Positions 21,678 to 33,086 of a DNA stretch of 64,000 nt are shown here, one piece after another. The stretch is taken from positions 777,001 to 841,000 of the forward strand of contig JAMWBK010000008.1 of NCBI GenBank assembly GCA_029953675.1. Reading direction: 5' to 3'. The translations under genes and the position numbers were made by a program. The notes beneath the pieces are model-generated. The model searched no databases and was not told the origin of the DNA. It worked only from the letters and a program-made list of their open reading frames with translations. Origin of the DNA: Rhodosorus marinus (Eukaryota > Rhodophyta > Stylonematophyceae > Stylonematales > Stylonemataceae). The stretch's first letter is position 1; every line of letters begins with the position of its first letter.

Positions 21678-24288
21678 CTGTGCTTAGCCTATGCCTCTCA
21701 AAACTTCAAAACCTCACAGCGCTCCGCTAACCCCTCCCTCTCTCTCCCCTAGATCAGCTTTTTTCTCGAGGAGTGGTTCGTCTCAAAATATAACCCACCC
21801 GCTCATGAAGTGCGAACCTACACATGTCAATCAGCCTTGCCCTTGAGAATCAGCGCATCACTCCTACGACAATCGCCCAGTTCCCAAAGCAAAAGGGAAA
21901 GTCGAAACCCTCATCCGTAACCGACACAAACCCCTTAAAAGTTTCCGTCTACCTCCTCTTTCCATACCCAGACGATATATACCCACCCCTTTCAGATAAG
22001 CTAAATTCTAATGATATGAATTATTAAACTTTACTGAGGCCTTGCCAGGTTATACCTCAAAGGCCAACGTTGTTCACTAGAGATTTTACCCTGTAGGCTA
22101 TCAAAATCCGATCACCAGGGAATCTGGTCGAAGATTGGTGTATTACAATGATAGCGTTCGGATTGGCTACAATGGTATCGTGGAAAGTTTTGTATTTTGG
22201 TAATAATTAAATTATTTTTGAGGTTTGATCTTGATTTATTGGATGAGATCTTCAGATGGGTGTAAGGGAGACTTGATGTTGACTTGCTCGTTGGACGAGG
22301 CCTGGGCAAGCGCAATAAGCACACATTCGTGTATAGGATGTCTCTTGATGAAGGACGGGTTTTGATGACATGGCGGGGTTATACTACGCCAACCGAGTCT
22401 CTGGTGAGGAGTAGGCGGGATGAAGCCTCGTGTTCGTCCTCTGATGTTCCTGGTGTCCGCAGCTAGGGATGGTCATGCCATCCAAAATAGGCCGTTCTGA
22501 GCACAGTGGACTTGGCTGCACTTGGCTTGTTTTGTGATTCTTGTCGGAGGCGCAGATCTGGAGAATTTTGGACTGCTTTGGACAGTAGGATGGCCTGGGA
22601 TGTGCTAGAAATAGTTCTGAAGAATGGGACAGCTCCTCTCAGCAGGACCCTATGATTAGCTAGATCGGGGACCACGGCGCTGAGAAAACAAAACCGCAGC
22701 CTCAAGCGCTGAGGCGGAAGGCTTCGTGGACTATCCTATTCTGAACTCAACTTTTCAGGTACAATCAAACCGATTCTCTACCCTTAGTTCATGGCGTACG
22801 GAAATGGTTCTGACAACAGCAAAAGTCAATATGTTGAGGGACAGGACTTCGCAAACATACGTCCGAGGTCATTCCAGGCTCGGCACCCCTTAGCGTCCTC
22901 ACTCATCGTCGAGCACGAACAAAGAGGCTAATATGGTATTGCGTGGCTCGTCAAAAATGAACAAGGACTTTGCACAATTGGCCATGACGATGACTGCTTC
23001 CACTAGTACCAGAAATTACAATACAATCAAGGGGGCGCATTGTCAAGCCATTCACGGGCCTGGCGAAAACACGACGAAGCCAGGTGCGCTTCCGCGATCC
23101 CTGCCGCGATGCGGATATACAGCCGACGCAGAGGCAGTCGTTGGCCTTGAACCCCCCTCTGACTGCGGTTGGTGCACATCGACCACCGAAGCAAAAAAAT
23201 ACCACATTCCAAAACAGCGATTAAAAGGGAACACATTTGTTTGTCCTATTCCTGGAAGTGCCGCTCGGACATTGAATAGTGATTATTTCTGAAACTAACA
23301 GACTGTCATCTTCAATTTAATGATTTTCTGCCTGCACGATAAATACTAGCAGCCGTTGATTAGCAACAAGCGGACTCGGCATATATATCCGAAGTCCGAG
23401 TAGAGTGTAGCAGGGATGTAGTTGCTCTCTTTCGTAGCAACCCAGGGCATCGTGATAGTCGCTTCACGGAGCTGTCTTTGGCTCTCTGGTTTACTGGAAA
23501 ACTAGCAACCCCGGGTGTGGGTGTCCTACGAAAGGGAAAGCGGGGTCCCACGTGCGGGACAGCTCTCTGGAGTTCAGAAAGGCTGCTTTATTGTTGGACG
23601 CGCGTCATCAGCGTCTTGTTCCTCGCTTCTCAGGGTAGATTGGCTATGAGTAAACTGATGATGAAGGAGGAGAAGAGAAGAGAGGTAGTTTGGATTCGGG
23701 ATGAGGGTCGGATCAAATCGCCTCTATGTCAACGACACGCACTTCATTTTTAAGCTAAACAACATTTCCATTATTGCGGAATCACGTGCTTAATTGCGCC
23801 AACAAGTCCCAAGCACACATCGACCATTTAAGTGCCACTCATATCCTCAATCAAAACAATACGTTTTTCAATATTACCCACATGTTAATCCTTTGTTTTG
23901 ATATATATTGACTAGATTAAGGGATGACTCTTAAAGAATACATTGGCGCAATGTGAAGCCCTCACCCCCCGCTACTAAGCGGCTGAGCCAATGTGGACTG
24001 TAACTGTCATACTTCACACCCTCCCTAGTTGCCCTTAGAAAGATCAAAAATGCCATGATGTCTTGGTGACGATTAAATGGGATTCAATTTTTATTTTATT
24101 TTTCCTTTGAGCGTGTGGATACACGGTCTTGCGGGGATATATCGCGGGAGAACGGAGAGGATAGCTGCAGGTGGGCTTGCTTGATTTTGGTATAAGAAAT
24201 ATGGATTCTTGTTGAGTTTAGACGAAAACGAAAAGCGTTGTTGTCGGCGTAATTGGAAGGATTTGTATCCTGAGGACTCCAACTCGCG
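21678..24288. other. Intergenic gap between CAX and ALDH
   Basis: 2.6 kb without a supported gene. Frames at 22463-22705 (-), 22933-23292 (+) and 23478-23753 (+) show no known motif and no clear splice structure. The first few hundred bases are the 5' region of the CAX gene and the last few hundred that of the ALDH gene. Confidence 0.45.
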
Positions 24289-26764
24289 ATGGCGTTGGCA
24301 GCTGTTGAGTTGCTCGGGGCCGGACTGGCTGCCGTTGGAGCAGGATTGGTGATGAGCGGAGACTTCGTGAGGAATGAGGGTGTGATCTTGGCGCAAAAGG
24401 CTGCTGATGGGATCGTTCAGATAGGGCACAACTTTGTTGAATGGTGGATGGATGACTTGACTCCAATGCAGAGGGGACCGTTCATAATGGCGTTCACGAT
24501 TGTCGTTGTCTTCACGGCGTCTTTTGGCATCCCCATGCTGGTCAAATGGCATATGGGGGGAACTCTTCTCATCGATCGGGTTCCTCCTCCTCCGAAAGGT
24601 ATTTTTGTGGGAGACGTGCCACCTGCCAAGTTCAGGAAACTGGAATGCGTGAATCCCGCCACTGGCGAAATTCTTGGCTACGTTCCGGCAATGACCAAAG
24701 AGGAAGTTGCTAGACGCGTAGCTCGTGCACGGGAGGCCCAGAAAATATGGGTGAAGACCAGTTTCAAGGAGCGAAAGGAAGTTTTAATGCAGATCTCGAG
24801 ATACGTCCTTCAATATCAGGTAAGCAGCGCAAACTCTTTTGAGCAGACACTTACACTTATCCTGGTAGAGACGTTGACAAGAAGGGGTACTGATCTGGAG
24901 AGCATTTGGCGTGATACAAACGAAACGTTGTTCAGGATGAGATCGGAAGGATCTGTGCGGAAGACACTGGAAAATCGGAACTCGACGCGAAGTTCGGGGA
25001 GATTGGGAACACACTTGAAAAACTCCGATGGACCATGACCGAAGGGGAGAAGGTCCTACAGCCTGAGATCCGATCTTCTTCCCCCATAATGTTCTACCGA
25101 CGTGGAGAAGTTCAGTACCATCCGTTGGGAGTCCTTGGCGCAATCCAGCCATGGAACTATCCATTCCACAACTTCATGAATACTGTCATTTCGGGTATTT
25201 TCGCTGGTAGCGCGGTCGTGGTCAAGGCCTCAGAGCATTCGGGATGGTCAAGCATGTACTTTTGCCATATCATTCAAGAAATTTTACGACAATGCGGTCA
25301 TCCAATGGAACTCGTGGAAGTAAGTTACGCGGGCAAAGGATATGGAACCGGGCACTCAAGCTCACGGATCAATTCATCTCTCTGTGAAGTTGCAGCTTCA
25401 CCAGTAGAAGTCCGCAGTAAACTCAAGAGACTTCTCTAATATTTTCCTGTTTTTCCTCTATGTGCTAGGTCATTACCGGAGACGACGAAGCTGGCGAGGG
25501 CCTAGTGGAATCCAAGATTGACAAACTCTTCTTCACTGGTTCCACAAAGATAGGGAGAAAAGTTGCGGAGAAGGCAGCAAAGTACCTGCTTCCAGTAGAA
25601 CTTGAACTGGGGGGAAAAGATCCACTGGTTATTTGCGACGAATGCGATATTTCCACTGCCATGCACATGGTCATGAGAGGCGTTTTCCAGAATTCTGGCC
25701 AGAATTGCTTGGGAATCGAGAGGATATTTGTTCAAGAGGAAAACTACGACTACGTCGTGTCGGAACTCAAAGAACAAATAAGCCAACTCCGTGTAGGAGA
25801 TTACAGAGTAAGTTCACAGGATCACTTTCGTGCGCTTGAACGCAAAACTGAGACCGAGCAGTACTTCAGACGCTTGCCGCATGACCATCCGCTGTATAGC
25901 CCGCTAGTTTCGGAGAGGGTGAACTTGTCTATGTTTCTAAGCAAAAATTAGCACATCCTTGACGTTTGTTGACAAACTCGATTTTGTCCTACTCAGAATC
26001 TCGTGGGCGTTGTGGACATGGGAGGGGTGACGATGGGACAGTCGGCGCTTTTCAAAATCCAAGAGCTGGTCAACGATGCTGTTCAAAATGGGGCTGATCT
26101 TGTAGTTGGTGGATCACAGTTGAAATTCACTCCGAACGGCTTTTTCTACAAGCCAACGCTCCTCACCAAGATAAAACCAGACATGCGGATTGCGCAGGAG
26201 GAAGTTTTTGGACCTATTGCATGCGTGTACAAGTTTTCCAACGATGACGAGTGTCTGAGCATGATTAACAATTGCAAGATGGGCTTGGGTGCCACTGTGT
26301 TCGTGAACGACCACAGGAGAGCAAAAAAATACATTGACGGGATTGAGGCTGGTATTATCAGTATCAACGAGTTCGGGACCCACTACATGAACCAGGCGCT
26401 TCCATTCGGCGGCACAAAGGACTCAGGCTATGGCCGGTTTGGTGGCGTTGAGGGCTTGCGTTCATGCTGCTTGATGAAGACGGTGACAATGGACAAGAAC
26501 AGGTTCCTTAAGCCTTCGCTTCCTCGACATGTCGTCTATCCGATCTTGGAAAATTCGAAGTCGTATGTGAAGGAGCTGTTGTACTTGATGTATGCGAGGA
26601 CTTTCTTCTTAAAGTGGGAGGCGCTTCGGAACATTATGATTATGCACGTGTACCAAGCTTTCGAGCCTACTCCTCGTGCGATTGACAAGTATCTTGTTGA
26701 GTGTCTGGACCAAGAAGCTGTCCTGGCGGATGCCGAACATGATGATTCCGTGAGTCAGACCTGA
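24289..26764 (+). CDS. Membrane-anchored aldehyde dehydrogenase, ALDH22/Msc7 type
   Basis: Four exons (24289-24819, 24936-25319, 25469-25807, 25997-26764), all joined in phase 0, give 673 residues. It would oxidise an aldehyde to a carboxylic acid using NAD(P)+. Visible motifs: 'GAIQPWNYPFHN' in the cofactor fold, 'FTGSTKIGRKV', general base Glu in 'LELGGKDP', catalytic Cys in 'NSGQNCLGIER', 'EEVFGPI' and 'LPFGGTKDSGYGR'. The pattern matches plant ALDH22A1 and yeast Msc7, whose substrate is unsettled. The first 110 residues are an extension with a hydrophobic segment ('MAFTIVVVFTASFGIPML'), consistent with an ER-membrane anchor. The C-terminal tail of about 90 residues continues past the usual ALDH end. 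Confidence 0.92.
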
Positions 26765-29135
26765 GTAGTTCCAGGACCTTTTGTCGCGTATGGTGCACAG
26801 CTGTGGAGCCACCAAGAAAAACATGTCGGAAAAAATGAAGCAAGTTGTACAGGAAGAAGCCACTGACTTTTCATACAAGGTTGTTAATTAGGGACGAACA
26901 GAGCAAGAAGAAGAATTAGAATACGGCATAACAATGGCATTTAGCAACGAACTAAAAGAATCCGTTACAAGTTCATTGATAAAATTGGTTGACTCTTGAC
27001 ATACAAAACCGACATTTGGGCGGCAAGGAACACTTTCAAAGCGCTTCAAGGCTTTCCATGTTGGGACTGAACTTCTAGCAATGGCCGTCAACGAGGAGTG
27101 GTGTAGTGTACGACGAGCTCACTTACGAAGAACGCCCACGAGCGACTGATGAATGTATTGGCGCCTAGGAAAAATGGCTGTGTCTCAGCTCTCGTCAAAA
27201 TGCTGTTTGTTTTCCATGCGCAGCCCTAGTTCTCGGTTACTCTAGTACCAGTCTTACCATGCTGCCCCAGCTTTTTATTGCTATCAGATCAGGGCCTTGC
27301 CCTTTGATATCCACAAATTCCCATGTGAAATCGTCTGAACTGCTTTGTGCCTGATAGCTCCGTTTTTCAGTTCCTCCGATGCGCGGAGGAGTCCATGTCA
27401 TGCATTGGAGATGCCGAGGGTGGACAGTTGGCTACTGCTGTTAGTATGAAAATTCACACGACGGGGTCTCTTTTATCCTGGCTTCTCTGTATGTTGGGAA
27501 TATTCTTGCTGCAGAGTTCATGACCTATTCTAAGCGGTTCCTTCAAGAAAAAAAAGCGAATTTGACGAGCTTGAGTAGACCCTGGCAGTTTGCTGTCTCT
27601 CCTTTCGCGCAGTGGTCGCTTGCTGCTCCCCTGCGAAAGAAACTTGCAGTGTACAGATTTCACACTCTACCCCTCAGGGTAGGACTGATCAGAAGCTGAT
27701 CACGGAAACATCTCACACCACAAAATGGTAATCGGTTCATCGATGGATCATGGCTAGAGAACCGATTTCTTCCTTGGCAGCCCGTTGCTGAATCGATATT
27801 CAAAACAAAATTTCAATATCCATGCAATTTTACAAAAAACATTCCCGTTCAGCCAATGGAGTTGTGCAGCGTGTCGACAAAAATCTCAACTTCCGTTTAC
27901 CGTATAAACATTACATTCTATTTGTCGAATAGGGGCTTTTGCCTGTCTCAGGAACTTTTTGGGACGCTTTGCATCGGGTCAGTGGTCACCCCGCTGGAAA
28001 TCTTGAAATTAAGTTTAAAACCCGACCTTTTCCAAACTACGAGGTACATCAACAATGATTGGATATATATTTACATATTTCGGAAGATATTCGAGCAACG
28101 AGCTCCGCCGTGATTTTCAATTTCCGTAGTTTCCAAGAGGGAAATGGAAAATGAACGTTTAAAGGGGGGGGGGGCCAAACGATGATGGGGCTCCGGCCGT
28201 AAAACTGAGTTCTATGACAAAATAAGGAAGGGGGGTGTTGAATATCTGTTTAAAGGGGAAAATATGTGAAATCTACTTCAACAATTGCAAACAGTTCCCA
28301 GGACGAGTATGAACTTTCTAACCCGTCTTCTAGTCCTAAGAAAGCTATCCACCCGTTCAACGCACAAAATTTCTTCTTTTGCAGGAAGTTCAATTTAGCA
28401 AAAAACCTCAACCCTAAGCAAAATCTTCAATCAAGAAAATCCTTCACAACAAGATAACGGGGGTACACCCATGAAATCCTTGTTTTTAGTCTAAAAAAAC
28501 TTTTTGCACGTGAACACATGAAGTTGAATCATAGGGGTAAGAACATAAACTTTCCGATTTTACCAGGAAACATCATAAGGGGGAGGGGTGGGGTGGAGTA
28601 GGACTAGCCTGTCTAATGGCAATTATTCAATTGCGTGAGATTACGCATATACCTTGACCATTTTTGATAGTTTATTCCCCCCCACTCCCCCATACCGCCT
28701 CGAACTCAACATTCTGCTCCATGAAGAGACAAATCCAGAGTTTTATTAATAATTTAAGAATCTCCGCATGACCGCCAAGCCCATAGGAAACCGTGATTGT
28801 GTTTTTTTGTTCTTTTATTTGGGTTTAGGAATTTTTCCAACCCGCCGCAGGGGGTTGGGAAAATTCCTAATCCTCAAAAGGGAGAGGGGGGGAGGGGTGG
28901 GGGGGTTACGGGGGTTACGACATTATGAGGTGTTAGGGTGTTTGCGTGGGGAGGGAGGGTTTCTGGGATAGAGTGTGGTTGGTGGGTTTTGTTTGGGTAA
29001 GGAGTGAGGGTTTGTCGGGTTTGAGTAGATTTGGTGAGGTTTGGGTTTTCGTTTTGTTTCTGTGTGTGTGTGTGTGTGTGGAATTTTTGTTTTGTCGCTA
29101 CGTGTTTGCCAGGTTTTGTGAGGATTTGAGAAAGG
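26765..29135. other. Intergenic gap between ALDH and plastid S1
   Basis: 2.4 kb without a supported gene. It has several homopolymer stretches, such as an 11-base G run at 28164-28174, and a purine-rich block (28860-29010) leading to a GT microsatellite upstream of the S1 start. Open frames are all under 130 codons and unrecognised. Confidence 0.5.
29061..29080. repeat. (TG)10 microsatellite
   Basis: Ten TG dinucleotides in a row, about 55 bases upstream of the plastid S1 start codon, within its presumed 5' untranslated region. Confidence 0.9.
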
Positions 29136-30477
29136 ATGGAGGGGGTTGGGTTTGTGTCGGGATCTGGCGCTTTGGGGGTGGTGAGAAACGCTGGTGTGAG
29201 GAAGTGCCAGGTTCCGACGATGGTCGCGACGAAGGCCACCGGGAAGCAGTCCAAGTTTGAGGCAATGAGAAAGAAGTATGGCGTGGCTGCGAAGGATCTT
29301 GAGGAAGTTGGGTTTTCGTAAGTCTTATTCGCCGTGGAATTACGAGCGGAATTGGCTCCAGGAGGGCACTTGGAAAAACTTCTTCATTTGTTTTTCAGAG
29401 GCCCTACCTAGTAGAGTAGCACAACTCGAGAAGTAGCTGACTCTGAAACTGTTGCTTGTTTGCGTTTCTCAGGTACGACGAATTCGACGCGGCTGTGGCA
29501 GACTACGAATACAACCTGACTATGGGGGAGACAGTGGTCGGAAAGATTTTTGAGTGCACTGCTCGCGGGGCGTTGGTTGACATTGGCGCCAAGGCCGCAG
29601 GATGGCTCCCGGCTGATGAGTTCGCAACAGCCCCTGTAGAAATTCCGTCTGAGTATTTCGCTCCGGAAACCGCAATCGAGCTAATTATTGCTTCGCGGGA
29701 GGATAGTAATGGACAGCTGACTTTGTCGCTCCGCCGACTGGAGTTCCAGAGGTGCTGGGATCGTGTTATTCAGCTCCAGTCCGAGGACGTGCCAGTATTC
29801 TGTGAAGTGATCTCCATAAACCGAGGAGGAGTTCTCGTCAAGATTCAGGGACTCCGGGGCTTCATTCCCCAGTCTCACGCCGGTGATCTGAACATGGAGA
29901 ATGCTGAGGTTGGGAGGCAGGTACGTTGCTGAGTGTTTCGCAATTTATGGACGGGACAGACCCTTTTGCCATCATGTTTCTCACCAGTGTATCTTCCATT
30001 GTGCAGATTTCGGTCAAGTTCCTTGAAGTCGACCCTGCGAAGAACCGACTAGTCCTGTCGAAGAAGCTTGCCTCAGCTTCGAGGAAGATGAACAATTTCG
30101 CTCCTGGACAGGTCGTCGAGGGTGTTGTGAGCGGCGTCAAGCCTTACGGACTTTTCGTCGATGTTGACGGAGTTTCCGGGTTGTTGCATATCTCACAGAT
30201 TAGTCACAGCCATATCCCGGACGTTAGCGCGTTGGTTGGTGTTGGACAACCGATTAAGTGCATGGTTTTAAATCAAGACAAGAACAAGGGTAGGATGTCG
30301 TTGTCCACGAAGGTGCTCGAGAATGAGCCTGGAGACATGGTGAAGGACGCTGAGAAGGTGTTTGCGGGAGCCGAAGAGGTGGCACAACGGTACAGGGAGA
30401 AATTGGAGGCAGAGAAGAAGGCATCGGCTGAGGTTGCGGAGGAAATTGTTTCCGCGCTCGACTTTGCCCGTGTCTAA
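29136..30477 (+). CDS. PRPS1: Plastid 30S ribosomal protein S1 (nucleus-encoded)
   Basis: Three exons (29136-29317, 29473-29920, 30007-30477) encode 366 residues. After a transit region starting 'MEGVGFVSGSGALG' there are three S1 RNA-binding domains: about residues 80-150 ('ARGALVDIGAKAAGWLPADE'), 165-230 ('INRGGVLVKIQGLRGFIPQS') and 245-315 ('GVKPYGLFVDVDGVSGLLHI'). The order and linkers ('GQLTLSLRRLEFQRCWDRV', 'GRMSLSTKVLENEPGDM') match cyanobacterial and plastid S1 rather than a mitochondrial form. It should bind mRNA on the plastid small subunit during initiation. The C-terminal 45 residues are Glu/Ala/Lys-rich and probably helical. A possible poly(A) signal AATAAA lies at 30617-30622. 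Confidence 0.93.
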
Positions 30478-31704
30478 TTTGTAGATCTGCATTTATGTTT
30501 CACGCTAGTTAGGAACACGTTCTATGTGGATGGTTCTGAGATAAATCCTTCGTATTAGCCGAAACAACCCCCGCTCAGGCGGATATGATAATGTTTAATT
30601 GGCTTGTAGGGAAAAGAATAAAAACAACTTCTTTGAATCTGGCTGGTGAGGCTCCTCCGCCACTTTGTTAGGCCCGTCATGAACCCGAACAAACAATTCT
30701 TCTCTCTTTGTTTATCTCCGAAAAGTAGACACGCTGTGTCGCATTGGGGACTGAGACTGTGTTAAATCGATAGAGGTGCAGGGTCGGATTTTTAGAGCAT
30801 CCCAATTTTGCTTTGTTCACCGAGGAGGCCTGACATCCCGGACTCAGGGAGTCTGGGATGTTAGGGACTAAGATAGCTGGTGTAAAAAAAACAAACAGGC
30901 TCAAGCGCTATCCGCACCTAGGACGCTGGACTATTTATTCTCCTGCTTACGCTCCAGTTTACAGAGCTCTGCACGGGCTCTCCAAGCGAAATATGCGGTT
31001 TGGCTAATCGAATCTGAACAGCACGGACCCTGTACAGCGATGCTGATTCGCTAGTAGAACGACCTAAACGGGATATATAGCGTCCAATCGCGTGGGAGAG
31101 TCCCAACGGCGAACCGACAGTACTTCCGTCAAGTCCTACGAGCTGGGCCTGGCGCCTATCCAGGTCAGAACTTCAGCAAAACCTGCAGGTGATACTCCTA
31201 AATCCCTTCGATTCCTACAATTCCTGACTGACAACTCCAGCTGTCGTCTAGGGTAGACTATTCCCGATGTGATGCATCCAGTGCACGACCACGATCTGAC
31301 CAAATTCCACGGCCGTTGGACATCGATAAAATTACCATGAAAACATCTATTATACCCAATCATAATATAACACTCGTCTTTGATAGCCATTGATATTCTA
31401 CCACGCGGCTGAAAAGGTTTAGTACAAATATAGTGCTCGCAATTGTACTACTAGTAGTACTGCCTTTTCGTTCTTAAGAAAAATGTTTGCTGGTTTTCCG
31501 TTGAGCTGGATTGCTGAATAAAAACACGATAATGAGTGGTGGAAATTTTTTGCAGGTCGCTTGTATTTTTGGCCAATATTCCTATGCATGTAAACATATA
31601 AAGAAGGGAAATGCAAATATGTCCAGAAGGGGAGGTCAACCTTCGCGAAATGGAGGGAGAAGGGTGGCTCGAAGCTTAAATTGAAAATAGATAATCTAGA
31701 ATCG
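30478..31704. other. Intergenic gap between plastid S1 and the MBL-fold gene
   Basis: No supported gene. Minus-strand frames at 30677-30904, 30918-31106 and 31136-31390 are short and unrecognised. The right end is the presumed promoter of the MBL-fold gene. Confidence 0.5.
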
Positions 31705-32816
31705 ATGGCATTTGTAGGAAGCCTTTACGTTCCGAGGAACGCTTCTGTCACGAATCGGTCGAGTAGGAGCATCAAGGGGTGCCGGGGTCCTGTTGTGAAC
31801 TTGGCCGATGGGAGTTCGTCTGCAGTTACAGGTGTCCCACAGAGTCGTTCAGAACCCTCGTATACTTACTATGAGGGAAATTCATGGGGTGTTCAGGTTA
31901 GTGCCGAGGAGACGTTCACTACGTGTCCTGAATTGTTTGTTGGAGACTGATGTCCTGATGCACAAAAAATTCTGCAGGTTGAGGGTAAGACAGTACTCGT
32001 TGACCCGATTGTCACTGATCTGCAGTTTGGAAATACTACAATCTACAACCAGAAGAAACGATTCTTTTCTAACGAGGATGATCCTAGAGAGGTTCTGCCG
32101 ACCCCAGACCTGATCTTGATCTCCCAGAGCCTCCCGGACCACCTTCATCTACCCACAATGAGAGCGTTTGACCGCACTACAAGAATAGTCTCGACTGCAA
32201 CAGCGGCAGAAATGTTGGAAGATGAGGGGTTTTCAAACGTGAAAGCGATCAAGTTCGGAGAGCGCACCACGGAATTGCAAGGAGAAGTTGAAGTGCTGGC
32301 GACGGCGGTGAGCAGCGCAAGACGTTAATACCATGAACTCTCACATGGACTTGGTTTGCTAACCTCCGTGATTTTGTGATCGTCTAGGGTCCCATTCTAG
32401 GCCCTCCATGGCAGCTACCTGAAAACGGCTACCTAACAACTCTGAAGAAGTCCGGTATTAAGATCTTCTACGAGCCGCACTCACAGCCACAGCCAGGCGC
32501 ACTAGATGGTCTCCATGCCGACGTCATCGTCGCTGCGTATGATCGCAGTGTGTTCACGCCTATAAACTACCTCCTTGTTGCTGGGAAGGAGGGAGCGGTT
32601 GAGGGAGCGAAACAATTGAAGGCGAAAAAGCTGTTCCTCATCAACAACGAATCTCTCTCTTCGACAGGGTTGCTCAAAAGCTTTGTGAAAGCAACGGGTT
32701 CACCGAAGGATGTTGAGACGGCAGCCAAAACAGCTGGAATCGAACTCGAAATTATCAACCCAAAGCCGAAAGCAGCCCAGTCTTTGGAGCTTGAAGATAC
32801 AGCCAAAACTGCCTAA
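31705..32816 (+). CDS. Plastid-type metallo-beta-lactamase-fold protein
   Basis: Three exons (31705-31896, 31978-32307, 32388-32816) encode 316 residues. The start 'MAFVGSLYVPRN' is a Phe-type plastid transit peptide. The rest matches a plant and cyanobacterial family of MBL-fold hydrolase-like proteins: 'YYEGNSWGVQVEGKTVLVDP', 'LILISQSLPDHLHLPT', 'GPILGPPWQLPENGY' and 'YYEPHSQ'-like sequence ('FYEPHSQPQPG'). The canonical HxHxDH metal motif is altered to SQSLPDH, which keeps the Asp-His pair but lacks the first two His. The remembered plant relatives share this alteration, so it is a family trait rather than decay. Enzymatic activity is unproven. Confidence 0.82.
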
Positions 32817-33086
32817 CCACTGTTGCCCTATTATGAGACGAGGAATAGAATGTGATCGCGAACGACGCAGAATTCACAAGCTCTCCAGAATAGTACGATC
32901 TCTTTCTGTCACGAGCTCAGTTTTTACATATCCAGAGCCGCATCGAGCGAAAGGCCGAACTCAAGCGGAACCAGTTGAAACAGCTGCAAGCTGACCGCTT
33001 CGTAATTTGTAAATTTTGGTGGGGGTTTGAGGGAGCTCCGATAAGACGCGAAGAAGACGAATCCACCTGATAACGCGATTTGTCAT

